Shown: positions 46,522 to 57,005 of the stretch, piece after piece
How positions within the stretch are numbered: position 1 is the stretch's first letter
How the letters are laid out: every line of letters begins with the position of its first letter
Source: Humulus lupulus
Lineage: Eukaryota > Streptophyta > Magnoliopsida > Rosales > Cannabaceae
Direction of reading: 5' to 3'
Length of the DNA: 64,000 bases
Assembly (NCBI RefSeq): GCF_963169125.1
Contig: NC_084802.1
Span: 116,068,903 to 116,132,902, forward strand
Made by a program: the position numbers and the translations under genes
The notes under the pieces: model-generated
What the model was told of the DNA's origin: nothing
Database searches by the model: none
The model's input: only the letters and a program-made list of their open reading frames with translations

Positions 46522-47179
46522 GAAAATGAGAAACTGAAAAAGAAAAAGAAGAAGAAGGATGGTGACGGTTGTGAGAATCGAGCCTTAGTTGTTCGAATAT
46601 AAAGAATGAGAGAGATAGGGATTTGATTTATTCCCTTTTTGAGAATTAAAAAGAATATACACTTTTGTAAAATGAACGATAATATCCCAAAAAAAAAATA
46701 ACTGGCAACATTAACACACAACAAAATTGGGAAACAAGCCATAAAAGAAAACCTTTGATCTTAAAAAAATATGTGATAAAGACAAACAAAATTGATACAA
46801 CATGCCCTTTTGATACACACAGATTTGATTCTCCTTTATATTTTTTTGATATATTTTTTATTTTTTATTTATTTATATATATAACCAAAAGTACCAAAAA
46901 TATCCCATTCTGATCTGTGTCCAATGTCTTCATTCCTTGTCTGTGGAGAAAGTAACAACCATTAATTCATAACATATTTTTACTATAAGGTTAGAGAATA
47001 TGTTTAATATATATCATGATTTTATATTTTTTATTTATTTTTAAAATATCACATAATATATACTCATGTCACAAAAAATATTCTATCCAAATTAATAAGT
47101 GTGTATGATTCTTACAAATTTTTCTAACAGTATATCATAAGCATTTGTGTGTGATTGTGAAAGCAGAGATCATTGCCAT
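46522..47179. other. Copia spacer upstream of the extra ORF
   Basis: This is AT-rich untranslated sequence between pol and the extra ORF, interrupted at 47180 by CACTA 2. The 66-codon open frame at 47124-47324 and others here show no homology. A possible acceptor/leader for the extra ORF cannot be decided from sequence. Confidence 0.5.
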
Positions 47180-47280
47180 CACTACAAAAAATATTCTCAA
47201 ATATTACATTAAAATATAACATAATTTTAGAAGTGCTATTGATAGGAGACACGGAGAAAAAAAGACAGGGGAAAAAAAAA

Positions 47281-47316
47281 TTTAGGCGGCAAATGAAACA
47301 CTTTTTGCCGCCTGAA
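47281..47316. repeat. Inverted repeat near the CACTA 2 left end
   Basis: TTTAGGCGGCAAA and TTTTTGCCGCCTGAAA are reverse complements around a short loop, giving a hairpin stem of about 13 bp. It lies 100 bp inside the element. Confidence 0.7.
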
Positions 47317-47369
47317 ATTGACAAAAGAGAACAGCAAATGAAAAAAAAAACTTATCCCTAATCTCTCAG

Positions 47370-47727
47370 TGCATCTCTACCATCGTGCCTCTCTCTCTCT
47401 CTGGTAAATCCTCTCTCTCAAATCCCTAATCTCTACCAGCGTGCCTCTCTCTCTCTCAAATCCCTAATCTCTCAGTGCATTCAGTCTCTCTCATTCGCTC
47501 TCCCTTTCTCTTTCTCTCATTCGCTCTCTCACATTCTCTCGGCTTTCTAACCCTCGCGCCGTTGAACCACACCACAACCACACCCCTGCTGAAGCCTCCC
47601 TCACGCCGGTACTCACGCAACTGAAGCACACCACGACCACGCCCGTGCTGTAGTCGTTGAGTCTCTCATCCCCCCCCCCCCCCTCTCTGTTTATCTCTCC
47701 CGCTGGCTTTTCCGTTTGTCTCTGTGA
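47370..47727 (+). other. CT-rich leader with splice donor (probable captured 5' UTR)
   Basis: This is a CT-dinucleotide-rich stretch with a partly repeated unit (CAAATCCCTAATCTCT at about 47419 and 47458) and a run of about 14 C at about 47673. It then reads TTTGTCTCTGTGAG followed by GTATAATTTG, a plausible donor at 47728. Such CT-rich stretches are typical of plant 5' UTRs. With the SAP30-like exon downstream, it may have come from the same gene. Confidence 0.5.
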
Positions 47728-47968
47728 GGTATAATTTGTTTTCTTTTTCAGATTTCAATTTAATATCAAGAAACCATTTTGAATATTATCAATATATATA
47801 TGCTTGTGTTGGAATTATTTCTAAAATCCTGACTTTCATATATATAGGCTGCTTTGTGGAGATATTTGCGACATTTTAATCTTGTGAGTGATTTTCTTAC
47901 TATGTGCCTGGTTGAATAAACTCTTCTCTTTCAGCATTAACAGATTTCCTTCATGTTGTACTAATAAA

Positions 47969-48052
47969 ATGGATTTATATAAGGTTGATGCCATTCCCAA
48001 CCCATCGAAGGAGCAACTAGTAGATGTTGTGCAGAGGCATTTCATGTCATAG
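47969..48052 (+). pseudogene. SAP30-like gene fragment in CACTA 2
   Basis: From ATG 47969 the translation reads MDLYKVDAIPNPSKEQLVD, then VVQRHFMS and a stop. The segment NPSKEQLVDVVQRHFMSQ is characteristic of plant SAP30-like subunits of the Sin3 histone deacetylase complex, as I recall the family. The last codon before the donor (GTACTGG) is TAG where CAG (Gln) is expected, a single C-to-T change. The acceptor CAG lies upstream at about 47941-47943. Only this exon is identified. Confidence 0.55.
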
Positions 48053-48205
48053 GTACTGGTCTTCATCATTTTGCATAAAGATTAATTGTGAGTTTTTGTT
48101 AAAAAATTTAGTCTTACCCTTTATGATGATATAATATTATATAGAATATGATGACTCTTTTTAAATTTGTAATTGGAGAGTTGACATGTATTTTGCTCTC
48201 TTCAG

Positions 48206-48925
48206 GTTGCAGGTGGTGATGGAACCGCAGGGTGGCTTCTTGGAGTTGTTTCTGATCTCAAGTTATCTCATCCACCAGCAATTGCAACAGTGCCCTTAGG
48301 AACAGGAAACAATCTTCCATTTGCATTTGGCTGGGTAGGAAGAACATGAACATTTCAAATCACTTCTACTTGTTCATTATACCTGTTAAAGCTTTCTTTA
48401 CCGATTCAGATATATATACATATATATATGTATATATCGTTGTGGCATATCATTTCATCTTGTTTTGACTCATAAGCCACTTCTTGATGATATGTTTGAT
48501 GTTGAGCTGAATCTTTTAATGTTAAAACCCCTGAAAAAGTGTTGATATTCACATTTACTGAAAAAAAATCATACTTTATTTAAGCTACTGAGTACAGAAA
48601 CTATTTTCATTTACCGTGTTATGAACTTTAGTTTAATCAGTAGCCATATTAATTTGTGCTACAGGGGAAGAAAAATCCTAGGACAGATGAAAATGCGGTA
48701 AAGTCATTTTTGCGTCAAGTAATGGATGCTAAGGAAATGAAAATCGACAGGTCAGAGCAGTTGTTACTTTCTTTAGCACTTACTTTTTTTTTCTATGAAA
48801 TCTTCTGTCGTTCTCGGTTGTAGGTACTAATTGTTGTTCCCTATTTGATTGTGAATAGCTGGCATATTATGATGAGGATGCAGGCTCCAAAAGAAGGTCC
48901 ATGTGACCCTATTGCTCCTCTGAAA
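48206..48925 (+). pseudogene. Diacylglycerol kinase gene fragment (three exons) in CACTA 2
   Basis: Exon 48206-48334 encodes [20 protein letters not shown] and then [17 protein letters not shown], i.e. the GGDGT nucleotide-binding and catalytic core of diacylglycerol kinase. Exon 48665-48750 continues GKKNPRTDENAVKSFLRQ and then KEMKID. A third begins at 48859 (SWHIMMRMQAPKEGPCDPIA) and loses homology at about 48920. Splice borders (AG before each exon; GTAGG and GTCAG after the first two) are retained and the phases agree. The enzyme phosphorylates diacylglycerol to phosphatidic acid. Without its N-terminal and most of its C-terminal parts, this copy would be inactive. Confidence 0.85.
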
Positions 48926-49026
48926 TGGATATTTTTTGCTTGCTGTTATATGAATGTTTCTCTTCTTATTCAGGCTTGCTTATTCATGAGGTAGCCAATA
49001 TACTTAGCAGTTATTTTCTATTTTAT

Positions 49027-49097
49027 TTATGTGTCTTTGTTCCTTGCTTTGATTTTGCATTTATGTGATAGATTGCAAAACCTTGTTATGTGCAAGC
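49027..49097 (+). repeat. Duplicated segment within CACTA 2, copy a
   Basis: The sequence GTGTCTTTGTTCCTTG through GATTGCAAAACCTTGTTATGTGCA recurs almost unchanged at about 49872-49935. The two lie in what look like intron or flanking regions and suggest a local duplication during gene capture. Confidence 0.75.
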
Positions 49098-49662
49098 TAA
49101 AAATCAAGGATTCAATATCACAGTGGAGTGATTTCTATGACACAGGGTCCTTTTTTTAACTTTTAAAACAATTGCATCTGCATGTGACACTTGTTGAACT
49201 AAAAACTTTCCCTCTTGTTTAAAGATTCAGAGTGTATTTTTTTTTTCATTATGCTTGTAAGTTTAAAAATTGGGATGGAAATCAGGTGTTTAATGGAGTT
49301 GTCGATAAAAATTCAGGGCTATTTTTAAGCTTTCCTTGGTTCTATTTATGTTTTGTTATGACTTGTTTAGATTGAGAATTTAGGTTTTGGGGTTTTGAAA
49401 AATGGTTTCGCTATCTCATTCTCTAGTTGTAATTCTGAAAAACCAGTTTCAGATCTTCTTTGGATGCTGATTCAAGTGACATGCATTTGTTTTGTTCAAA
49501 CTGAAATCAAAATCGTATTGAAAAACACAATATTATGTTCTACAAATCGTTTTACTGAATTCCAAATAAAATAGAACATGAATAACTTGTATAGGGTAAT
49601 TTAATGTGCTCTCAGCTTTATTTTGTTTTCATGGGAGTTTTTGATGTTGGTTCTTTGCTAGG

Positions 49663-49760
49663 CACTTATTTTTGCGAAAGAATTAGCTATGCTTGGAAAT
49701 GGAGAGAAAGAGTCAAATTTGAGCAAGAAAAACGCTCACAAACTCAATGATTTATAAGGT
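49663..49760 (+). pseudogene. Unassigned exon-like fragment in CACTA 2
   Basis: Between a CTAG acceptor (49660-49662) and a GTAATTT donor (about 49760), the translation reads ALIFAKELAMLGNGEKES, then NLSKKNAHKLNDL and a stop. I do not recognise the parent gene. The coding-like composition and splice borders suggest that it is another captured exon. Confidence 0.4.
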
Positions 49761-50030
49761 AATTTCTCTGTTTTTGTTGGAATAAATTAACAAACAGCAA
49801 GCCATTTTAGCTTTTGATGTTCATTACTTAATTGGTATAACTAATGAGAATACATGACAAACTTCTATATCTGTCTTTGTTCCTTGATTTGATTTTGCAT
49901 TTATGTGATAGATTGCAAAACCTTGTTATGTGCATAGAGGGAATCATATATTTTGAGAATGGTTTATTTATGGTTTTGCATTTTGTGAATGGGATAAGTC
50001 AATGAGTAATGATCTTGAAATTATTACCAG

Positions 50031-50091
50031 GTCATTGAGCATGGTCTGGGACATCTGTCATTTATAGAAAAACAGGTGGTCACTCCAACTG
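50031..50091 (+). pseudogene. Uridine kinase / UPRT-like gene fragment in CACTA 2
   Basis: One 61-bp exon, with a CAG acceptor before it and GTAAGC after it, encodes VIEHGLGHLSFIEKQVVTPT plus Gly. This matches the start of the uracil-phosphoribosyltransferase half of plant uridine kinase-like proteins, as I recall them (EHGLGHLPFTEKQVTTPTG). These enzymes act in pyrimidine salvage. The neighbouring exons are not seen. Confidence 0.72.
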
Positions 50092-51793
50092 GTAAGCTGA
50101 CAGTCAAATGGAATTTTTTAGTTCTTTGTCCCTTTCAGTTTTCAGTTTTCATTTTTAATGGGTTCCTTCAGCTTATATGTGAAAAATTACTTATCATATT
50201 GTAACTTTTCCTTTTTTCTTTTTTTAAACAGGAAAATTTTTAGCATATGAGTAACATTAGCTTCTTGTCTGAATGTGAGGGCATTAACTGTTTAGCCTCA
50301 ACAATTAAGTGCCACTACTCATATTAGAAAAGCAAAGCATATGTCAGTATTGCAAATCTCTAAAAAGGAAAATCTAATATTAACTGTCCTAATATGACAG
50401 TTTAGGACCCATGCTTCATATGCATGTTTGTTGTTCAAAGACTAAAGTTAGTTTATGCTGTATAGATGATACCTTCATTATTTTGTTTTCTTTTGGTGAT
50501 GGGAGCTTTTAAACTTGCTTTGCAATTGGACACTGTGGTGTCAAGCTGTGATGTTTTAGTTTTTCATGATGTTAAGCAATAGAATTATTGGATTTGGAAT
50601 TCTTAGTCAATATGCAATTGGGTCTTGTGAATTTATATTTCTTTTTACTTGATGTAGATGCAGTTTCTAAATATGTTAACTTTATTTAAAATTATTACAA
50701 TAATAATGATGACAAGATTTTGATAACCTTTCTTCTCTTTCAAATGGATTTGCAATGAAGTCATGCAGTCATTCAATTGTATAACTGCATATGGTATATA
50801 CTATTTGGAATCACTTTCTAGTTGTAGAAAAGCCTTGGCTTTTCATGGTTAGATTTGCAGGAAAATTAATCAATGGCCAAATTTTCCTAACAGAAAAAGA
50901 AAAAAGAAAGCCTGTAGTCTGATTCATGTGCAGTGTTAGGATCATTTAAGGGTAATCATTCAATGTATAAATAACTAAATATAAATACATAATGATGCTG
51001 AGTAATTATTAATAATATCCACTCCTCATCCTCGAATACTCACTCTAAGGATATATGAATATATAATACTTTTGAGTCTTTATTATTTTAATTTTTTTTT
51101 AGATCCCCTACTGCGTCAAGTCCAAAAACATGCCATTTTTTTTTAATTTCTTAATTTCCAGTGGTTTTTTTGCTCTAACATGTGTATTTAAATAATTTTA
51201 AGATGTTACAAAAGAATTTTTTCTAGAAAGTTGCATGAAACTCATTTTTGGCATACAATCTGAATTTTTTTAGTTATGTTGAATTTCAAGAAAGCTTGTC
51301 ATATTCTTTTGATTTTTGAGTGGTTTATTTGATTTTTCTCTTTTTGACGTGCTATTCATTTTATGTTGGTACCCAGCCTTGCCAATTCCAAAAGATCTTA
51401 CTTTGTCCATTTGATTTCTTGTTCTTTTCTATTATTGGGTATATATTAATGTATTCATTATTGATGAGAATTAAGTGTTGATCATATGTAATTATTCCAT
51501 TAAACTGATACAATGTAAACCATGTTTTGTGAAAATACCTCAAAGAACCATGTGTGTGTTGCTACTTCTACTTTTTGAAATTATTAAAAACATGTATGAT
51601 GTACACTTTGTGAGATGTTTAGATTTAGTTCATTGTCTGTACCAGCTGTATCTGTTTTAATTTATAACTAGAAAATATTATTATATTTCATTCTTGATCT
51701 CACTTTTATTTATTCTTATAGTTTGAACTTGTGTAATTTATAACTAGAAATCATTATGTAGAAGCTTGTTGACTTGATTGGAATAACATCTAT
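50092..51793. other. CACTA 2 AT-rich stretch left of solo LTR B
   Basis: This is AT-rich, intron-like sequence with no further exon I can recognise. Open frames of about 60 codons (51361-51660) have no homology. It may derive from introns or flanks of the captured genes. Confidence 0.45.
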
Positions 51794-53959
51794 TGTAACG
51801 ACCCAAATTCACTAATAAGGCTTAAGGGCCTTGATTAGTGTGCCAGGAGAGCATGATGGGAATTATGTGTGATTATTATGATTAAGATGCATGATTATGA
51901 TTTTAAGCATGTTATATGAATGTGTGAATTATGTTATGTGATAACTATGATGTGTGAATCGTATCACGCGGGTGCCGTAATACCAATGTGATGCACGTGC
52001 CGAGACGGTCCTAGAAGGCTAGATATTGGTAATTGGTAATTTGGTAACCTGTGTAACTATTAGTAACCTTAGAGAGTAACAAGTTTTATGGGGAGAGTGG
52101 TAGAATTGCAAAGCTGGTGAAAAGACAAGTGTACCCTTGAGGTTTAGTTAGAAAAGGATATTTGGGGAAGGTTAAGAAGGTCTTTTGGCAGTGATATAGA
52201 AGTCTTTGGCTGAGGGAAAAGGATATGTACGATTTATTTATGCTAAGTATAATTGAATTTAAGTCTTGGAAGGCTAGAAAGGGCAAGAAGGAAAGGGAGA
52301 ATCAAGAACCTAAGAAGCAAAGTGGGAGAGGAACTGAACTGAGTTCTTTGAGGCTAGTGAAGGGCTTAAGGGTGTGGAATCAGGCATATATCAAGGTTTA
52401 TACTGAGGTAAGGGATTGGTCTCTGTTTTGTTAAGTTCTGAATTTGGTTTCTTTTGAAAGAATTGAGAGATAGCCATGGTTTTTCTTGTATGGAATTCAG
52501 CTGGTTTGTTAAGGTGGAATTTAGCTCAAGCTTGGATTGGAGGAAGCTCAAGTCGAATTTCTGATTGAGATAAGGGTATTAAGTATGTTTGCAATTTCAT
52601 AGCTGTTATGGTTTAAGGATTTAGGGGTCTGGTTTGTACTTTTCTCAAGTTTCAGTTTAAGTGTTAGATATTGAATTTAGGTGTGAATTCTATGGGTGAT
52701 TGTGTAGTTAAGCTGGGTTATAGTGTTTATAAGTTGTTGGTTGGTCTATGTGGGGTTTCAAATAAGTTTTGGGGCTTGGGTATGAAGTTGGGGTGATTTG
52801 GAGTGAGTTAGGCTCGGGAAAAACGCGAAGGAAAACCCAGAATTCTGGGTCTGCGATGGTGTGCCGCGGCACAGCTTTTGCGTGCTGCGGCATGGATGTC
52901 TCTGATGTTGGGTGCCGCGGCACAAGGAAAGTGGTGCCGCGGCACAAGGCTAATTTCAGGATGTTACTTTTGACAATTTTAGGCCTTTGCTCCGGGGGTT
53001 CGGGGGATGTCTCCGGGGTGTCGTTCTAAGGTTTTGGGGGTTCCGAGAGTGTGGGTTAGGTTCCGGGAAGGTAGTCTTGGATTGGTTAATGACAAAGAAT
53101 ATTATATTTGTGTTGTGATTAGGACTTTGGAGAGGCTCGGGGTAGAGGACCGTGGTTGCGACTACGTGGCATCGAAAACCAGTGAATTGAAAGGTAAGAA
53201 CACTGCACCCGAATGTATGATTGTGAATGGGACTAAGTGCTCCCGAGAGGTGTATTGTGTCATCGTTGGTATTATGCCAAGGGACACGTATAAGCGGTCT
53301 AAGAGTACCGTTCATGAATTTAGCGCATGGGGCGCGAATTGGCCACTGGGAGCCAGAAACAATAGGATAACAGAGGGAGCAGCCTGTGAGCGCTAGCCCT
53401 GGTTATCGTCTGTGCATTGTGTATTATGAGTTTATGAGATGCTTAGTATATGAAATACTTGACTATTGTTATGCTTGAGTTTATGAAATGCTATATGTGT
53501 AATTGACTTGACAGCTAAATGTGCATGCTCTATTGTTGTTGTGTTTTCTTGCTGGGCCCTGGCTCACGGGTGCTATGTGGTGCAGGTAAGGGCAAGGGTA
53601 AGCTGGACCAGGCCTGAGGTGGAGAGCTCCGAGGTGAAATGTACATAGCCAGCCGTTCGATCACCTTGATCGAGGAGTGTGTCAGGACAGATATTACCTA
53701 ACCGCTCATTTTGCCTTAGTATGGCTGTTAATGTACTTAAACTTTGTAACTTTTGTAAATGGCTTTTAAACTGTCATTTTTGGGATCCCATGTACATAAA
53801 CAATGTTTAGTAATGAGAACATAACTTTTGAGGCCAAAACTCTTTTAACCCTAGTACCTTTACTGTTTCAAAACACGTTTTTACTTTTACGTCTTGATTA
53901 GCAAGTCTGGCACTTTATAAACACACAGTGTAGCGGTCTTGGCTATCCAGGGCGTTACA
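51794..53959 (+). mobile_element. Solo LTR B of the Del/Tekay-like family, inside CACTA 2
   Basis: It starts TGTAACGACCC, ends GGGCGTTACA, and is flanked by TCTAT (51789-51793 and 53960-53964). The length is 2,166 bp. By eye it matches solo LTR A (9663-11854) from end to end. Its GC-rich region (52857-52955) has four TGCCGCGGCA-type palindromes. It must be the youngest step in the nest copia, CACTA 2, LTR element, and it later lost its internal part by LTR-LTR recombination. Confidence 0.92.
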
Positions 53960-54305
53960 TCTATTATGGAGGTATACTACTTTTTACCATTTCTTGATGT
54001 TATATAACTTCATTTCTTTGTCCTCTGTTTTGTTGTAATGTATTCTTTTGTATATTGATGTAGTGGTAGTTTAGCTACCTTTTTCTTTTTTCTTAGTTTT
54101 TTGTTTTGATGCGATACTTGTGATGGTTTTCACCACTCACTGTCTTGTAATATTCATTTATTAACACAAGTTGTTTTGTTTTTTTTTTGTTTTATTAAAA
54201 AAAAGGTTTTTCCTAGCTTCTTTAAAAACAAAGATTCAATTTTGCTGCTTCTTTCAAATTGGCATCTCCTCGTATTTTTATACAAAATATAATAGCATAT
54301 CTGCC

Positions 54306-54371
54306 TTTTGAGACAGGTATTTTCTGCCCCCAAAAATGTGCAGGTATTTTCTGCCCCCAAAAATGTGCAGG
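54306..54371 (+). repeat. Short 28-bp tandem repeat in CACTA 2
   Basis: CAGGTATTTTCTGCCCCC with AAAAATGTG is present twice in tandem, followed by a third partial CAGGTATTTTCT. Each unit recreates a TGTGCAG/GTATTTT junction that looks like both an acceptor and a donor. A second local duplication (GATGATCTTTATTCTAATTC) is at about 54483 and 54532. Confidence 0.75.
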
Positions 54372-54683
54372 TATTTTCTTTGGGTTTGTTATTGTGGTAC
54401 TTGTATTCTGCCTTTACCTTGACCATCTTTATCTGCTTTAATGTTATTCTGAACGTCTGCAAATAAATATTTGGTTTTCTTGATGATCTTTATTCTAATT
54501 CCATTTGTTTATGCTACCAGGATTTTTAGGATGATCTTTATTCTAATTCCATTTGTTTTGGCAATAGTTCATTTTTGACACTCCACTGTATTCCCCTCTG
54601 TTTTTTTCAGTTTATTCATGTTCTCTGTACTCTTTTAAGAATTTTTCTGTTATCTGACGCATGAAAGGGGCTATTGGTGGTAG

Positions 54684-54793
54684 GTGACATTACTAAAGCT
54701 GCAGAAGCTGCACTAAAGTTGGAGCGTGAAAGATTAAAAAAGTTGGAAGACTTGGATGAGGGAAACAAGGCATTAGGATTGAATGTAAATAAG
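54684..54793 (+). pseudogene. Unassigned coiled-coil exon-like fragment in CACTA 2
   Basis: Between a GTAG acceptor and a GTTTGC donor the frame reads DITKAAEAALKLERERLKKL and then EDLDEGNKALGLNVNK. It is highly charged and helical, typical of a real exon. I cannot name the parent gene; a protein search would probably resolve it. Confidence 0.45.
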
Positions 54794-55691
54794 GTTTGCT
54801 CTCTATAAACTAGTATTTTTGTTTGGGATTTTCTTGCAGCATTCTTATAGAGTTTAATTGTTTAAGTATATTAAGCTTTAGTTTATCTTGACAGGAGGTT
54901 CTACTGGTGTGAAAAAGTTATTGAGGGAATCATCTGGCTAGTACAGCGACTTCAGTATTCTTTCCTCTTTAAATTCTCAGGTAAATCATGTAACTTACTG
55001 TTTGTTTAGTAGGATATATGTTTTTATATATATATCTATAATATTTTAGGTGAAAATTTATGATCTTTAAGAAAGTGTTAGATGGCACTGGATGCATTAG
55101 ATCAATCCATATGTGTTGTTTTAGGTTCGGATCACTTCCAGGACTTGTCAACCAAACCCAAAGGGATATCATAGAATGTAATGTTTGCTTTTATTAGCCT
55201 TTTCATTCTTCCTTTTTATACACATTACTGTATTGAAGTCATAGGTTGTCTATGATTTTTAATGCTTACGTTTGACACTTCTATCAGATAATAGTACATA
55301 TTCTTTGATTGCTTGATTGATGCTTTTGAAAGTATAATACAGATATATTTAATAAGAGCTAATAATTTCATTAATGCAACATGGATGACTATAGCTGCCA
55401 CTTTAATAAGTTCTAATCTTCCAGTTTTATCAGATACTATATTGTGCAGTGACATAATATATCAAGTGACCGATTACACACATGCATAGGCACACACTGA
55501 CACCTATACTTGGATTGACTGATAAAATCTTAAAATTTCATTACTTCTAACATAGAAACCTAGAATTACAACTTTCATGCATTTTTAATTAATACAAGGC
55601 AATTTGGTAATGTTTTTTTTTATAAAAGCCCTAGAATTACCACTTTAAGTAATTGCTGGTGTGATTCCATTATTACACTCGAATATTACAG

Positions 55692-55831
55692 GTGTGTAGA
55701 TGTGACTGGAGCTTACAGTGCTCTAAAGACGGAGCTTAACATAAGCTTGACAGCAATAGGCTTTTTGTGGACTACAACTGGCTGTATTGCAAAGAGGATT
55801 ACACATGGACCTGTGGAAGAAAGGGAAACAG
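55692..55831 (+). pseudogene. MON2-like (?) exon fragment in CACTA 2
   Basis: A 140-bp exon, with ACAG before it and GTATATG after it, encodes CVDVTGAYSALKTELNISLT, then AIGFLWTTTGCIAKRI and HGPVEERET. The segment ELNISLTAIGFLWTTT suggests the helical-repeat protein MON2 (Golgi/endosome trafficking), from memory of the plant family. It is clearly protein-derived; the identity is tentative. Gly-Cys follows TTT where I would expect Asp-Phe. Confidence 0.5.
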
Positions 55832-56129
55832 GTATATGACAAGTGCACAACAAATGGACTCACAACAAAGACAAGTGCATAAAGGATGATGAATTGAAGG
55901 ATGGAGCAAGTTTCATGCATGGTTTATTTTGTGTATCTTGTAATTTTTTGTTTTTCATTATTGAAGTAAAAAATGTGCAAGATTATAAAACTTTATTATG
56001 TTATGCTTTCAAACTTAAGTTAGAACTAAGATCTCATGAAATAGACACATTCAGAGTTTGAATTAGTTATTGTTTAATGTAATAGTTATGGTTTATCAAT
56101 CTATTAAGAATTATATTTTATGATTAATT

Positions 56130-56583
56130 TTGATTTTTTTTATTATCAAAATACAATAATGAAAATCTTTTAATTAAAAAAAAAACTTATAAGTACCATT
56201 ATCACAATAAAAAACCTTAATATGTTATGATTTAGAAACATATTATAAGCGTAAAAAATCGTTATGGTTTATATAATATAACAAACTAAAAATGTTATCA
56301 AAATAATCAAATGTAACAGTTGAAAAGTGTTATGAAAAAAGTACAAGATTAAACTTCAAATTTATAACAAAAAACTCTATCTAAATGTTATTATTTCAAT
56401 ATTATAGCACCTAAAAATGTGTTATTGAATAGTTTAAGATAACACCGGACATAACATTCAAAAACTGTTATAGAAAAGACTGGACTTTTAATAACAGGGG
56501 CTATGTTAGCATTTTCAGAAGTGTTATCAATAGTCCCGGTTAGCAATTTTTAAGTGTTATGAATACTGTTTTTTCTTGTAGTG
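56130..56583 (-). repeat. CACTA 2 right subterminal region with TGTTAT motifs
   Basis: At least eight copies of GTGTTAT, TGTTAT or the reverse ATAACA occur in about 450 bp next to the right terminus. CACTA subterminal regions carry short repeats that bind the element's accessory protein, so this is the expected regulatory region. The left end has fewer. Confidence 0.6.
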
Positions 56584-56586
56584 CAT

Positions 56587-57005
56587 GTATTGTAATTTTA
56601 TCATTTTTCAGGGACATTGCCCTATGTGGCAATTTTTAGCATTTTTCTCAAAGAGTAACCAAATTAGATGCTTTCACACTACACTGAAGGCAGCCTTTAT
56701 AAGTGGTAGAGTATCTTCTACATAATTTTTGTTACATAGTTCCAACTTACTCAAAGATAGCAATTACCAACAGCGTAGGCAGCTCTATTCTAAAATGGAG
56801 CCTAAAAATACTTTTCAAGGATCAAATGCTCATACACTATAAACACAGATTGATTTGGAAGAATATTAATTGGAGGGACTATTTATTTTGATTTTTTTTT
56901 ATAAAAATGTGCATGTTATATATTAACTATAAACTCTAACCTGAAGTAAAAATATATTTTGCATAATGATTGAGAGTTTTTCTTTGGACAAGAACAAGAA
57001 GAAAT
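56587..57005. other. Copia spacer downstream of pol
   Basis: This is non-coding AT-rich sequence between the RNase H stop and the CACTA 2 insertion. I see no gene in it. Confidence 0.5.

Larger units (their letters stand above)
47180..56583 (+). mobile_element. CACTA 2: Pack-CACTA carrying fragments of several host genes
   Basis: The left end is CACTACAAAAAATATTC at 47180. The right end, read inward from 56583, is CACTACAAGAAAAAACAG. The 3-bp duplication CAT flanks it (47177-47179 and 56584-56586). The right 450 bp contain many GTGTTAT/TGTTAT motifs, as expected for subterminal repeats. No transposase was found. Instead, exon-like pieces resembling several unrelated plant genes occur in order along the + strand. 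Solo LTR B (51794-53959) is a later insertion; without it the element is about 7.2 kb. It sits between pol and the extra ORF of the copia element. Confidence 0.87.

Noticed and set aside
47124..47324. 66-codon frame across the CACTA 2 left end
   Set aside because: It crosses the insertion border, so it cannot be an old gene.
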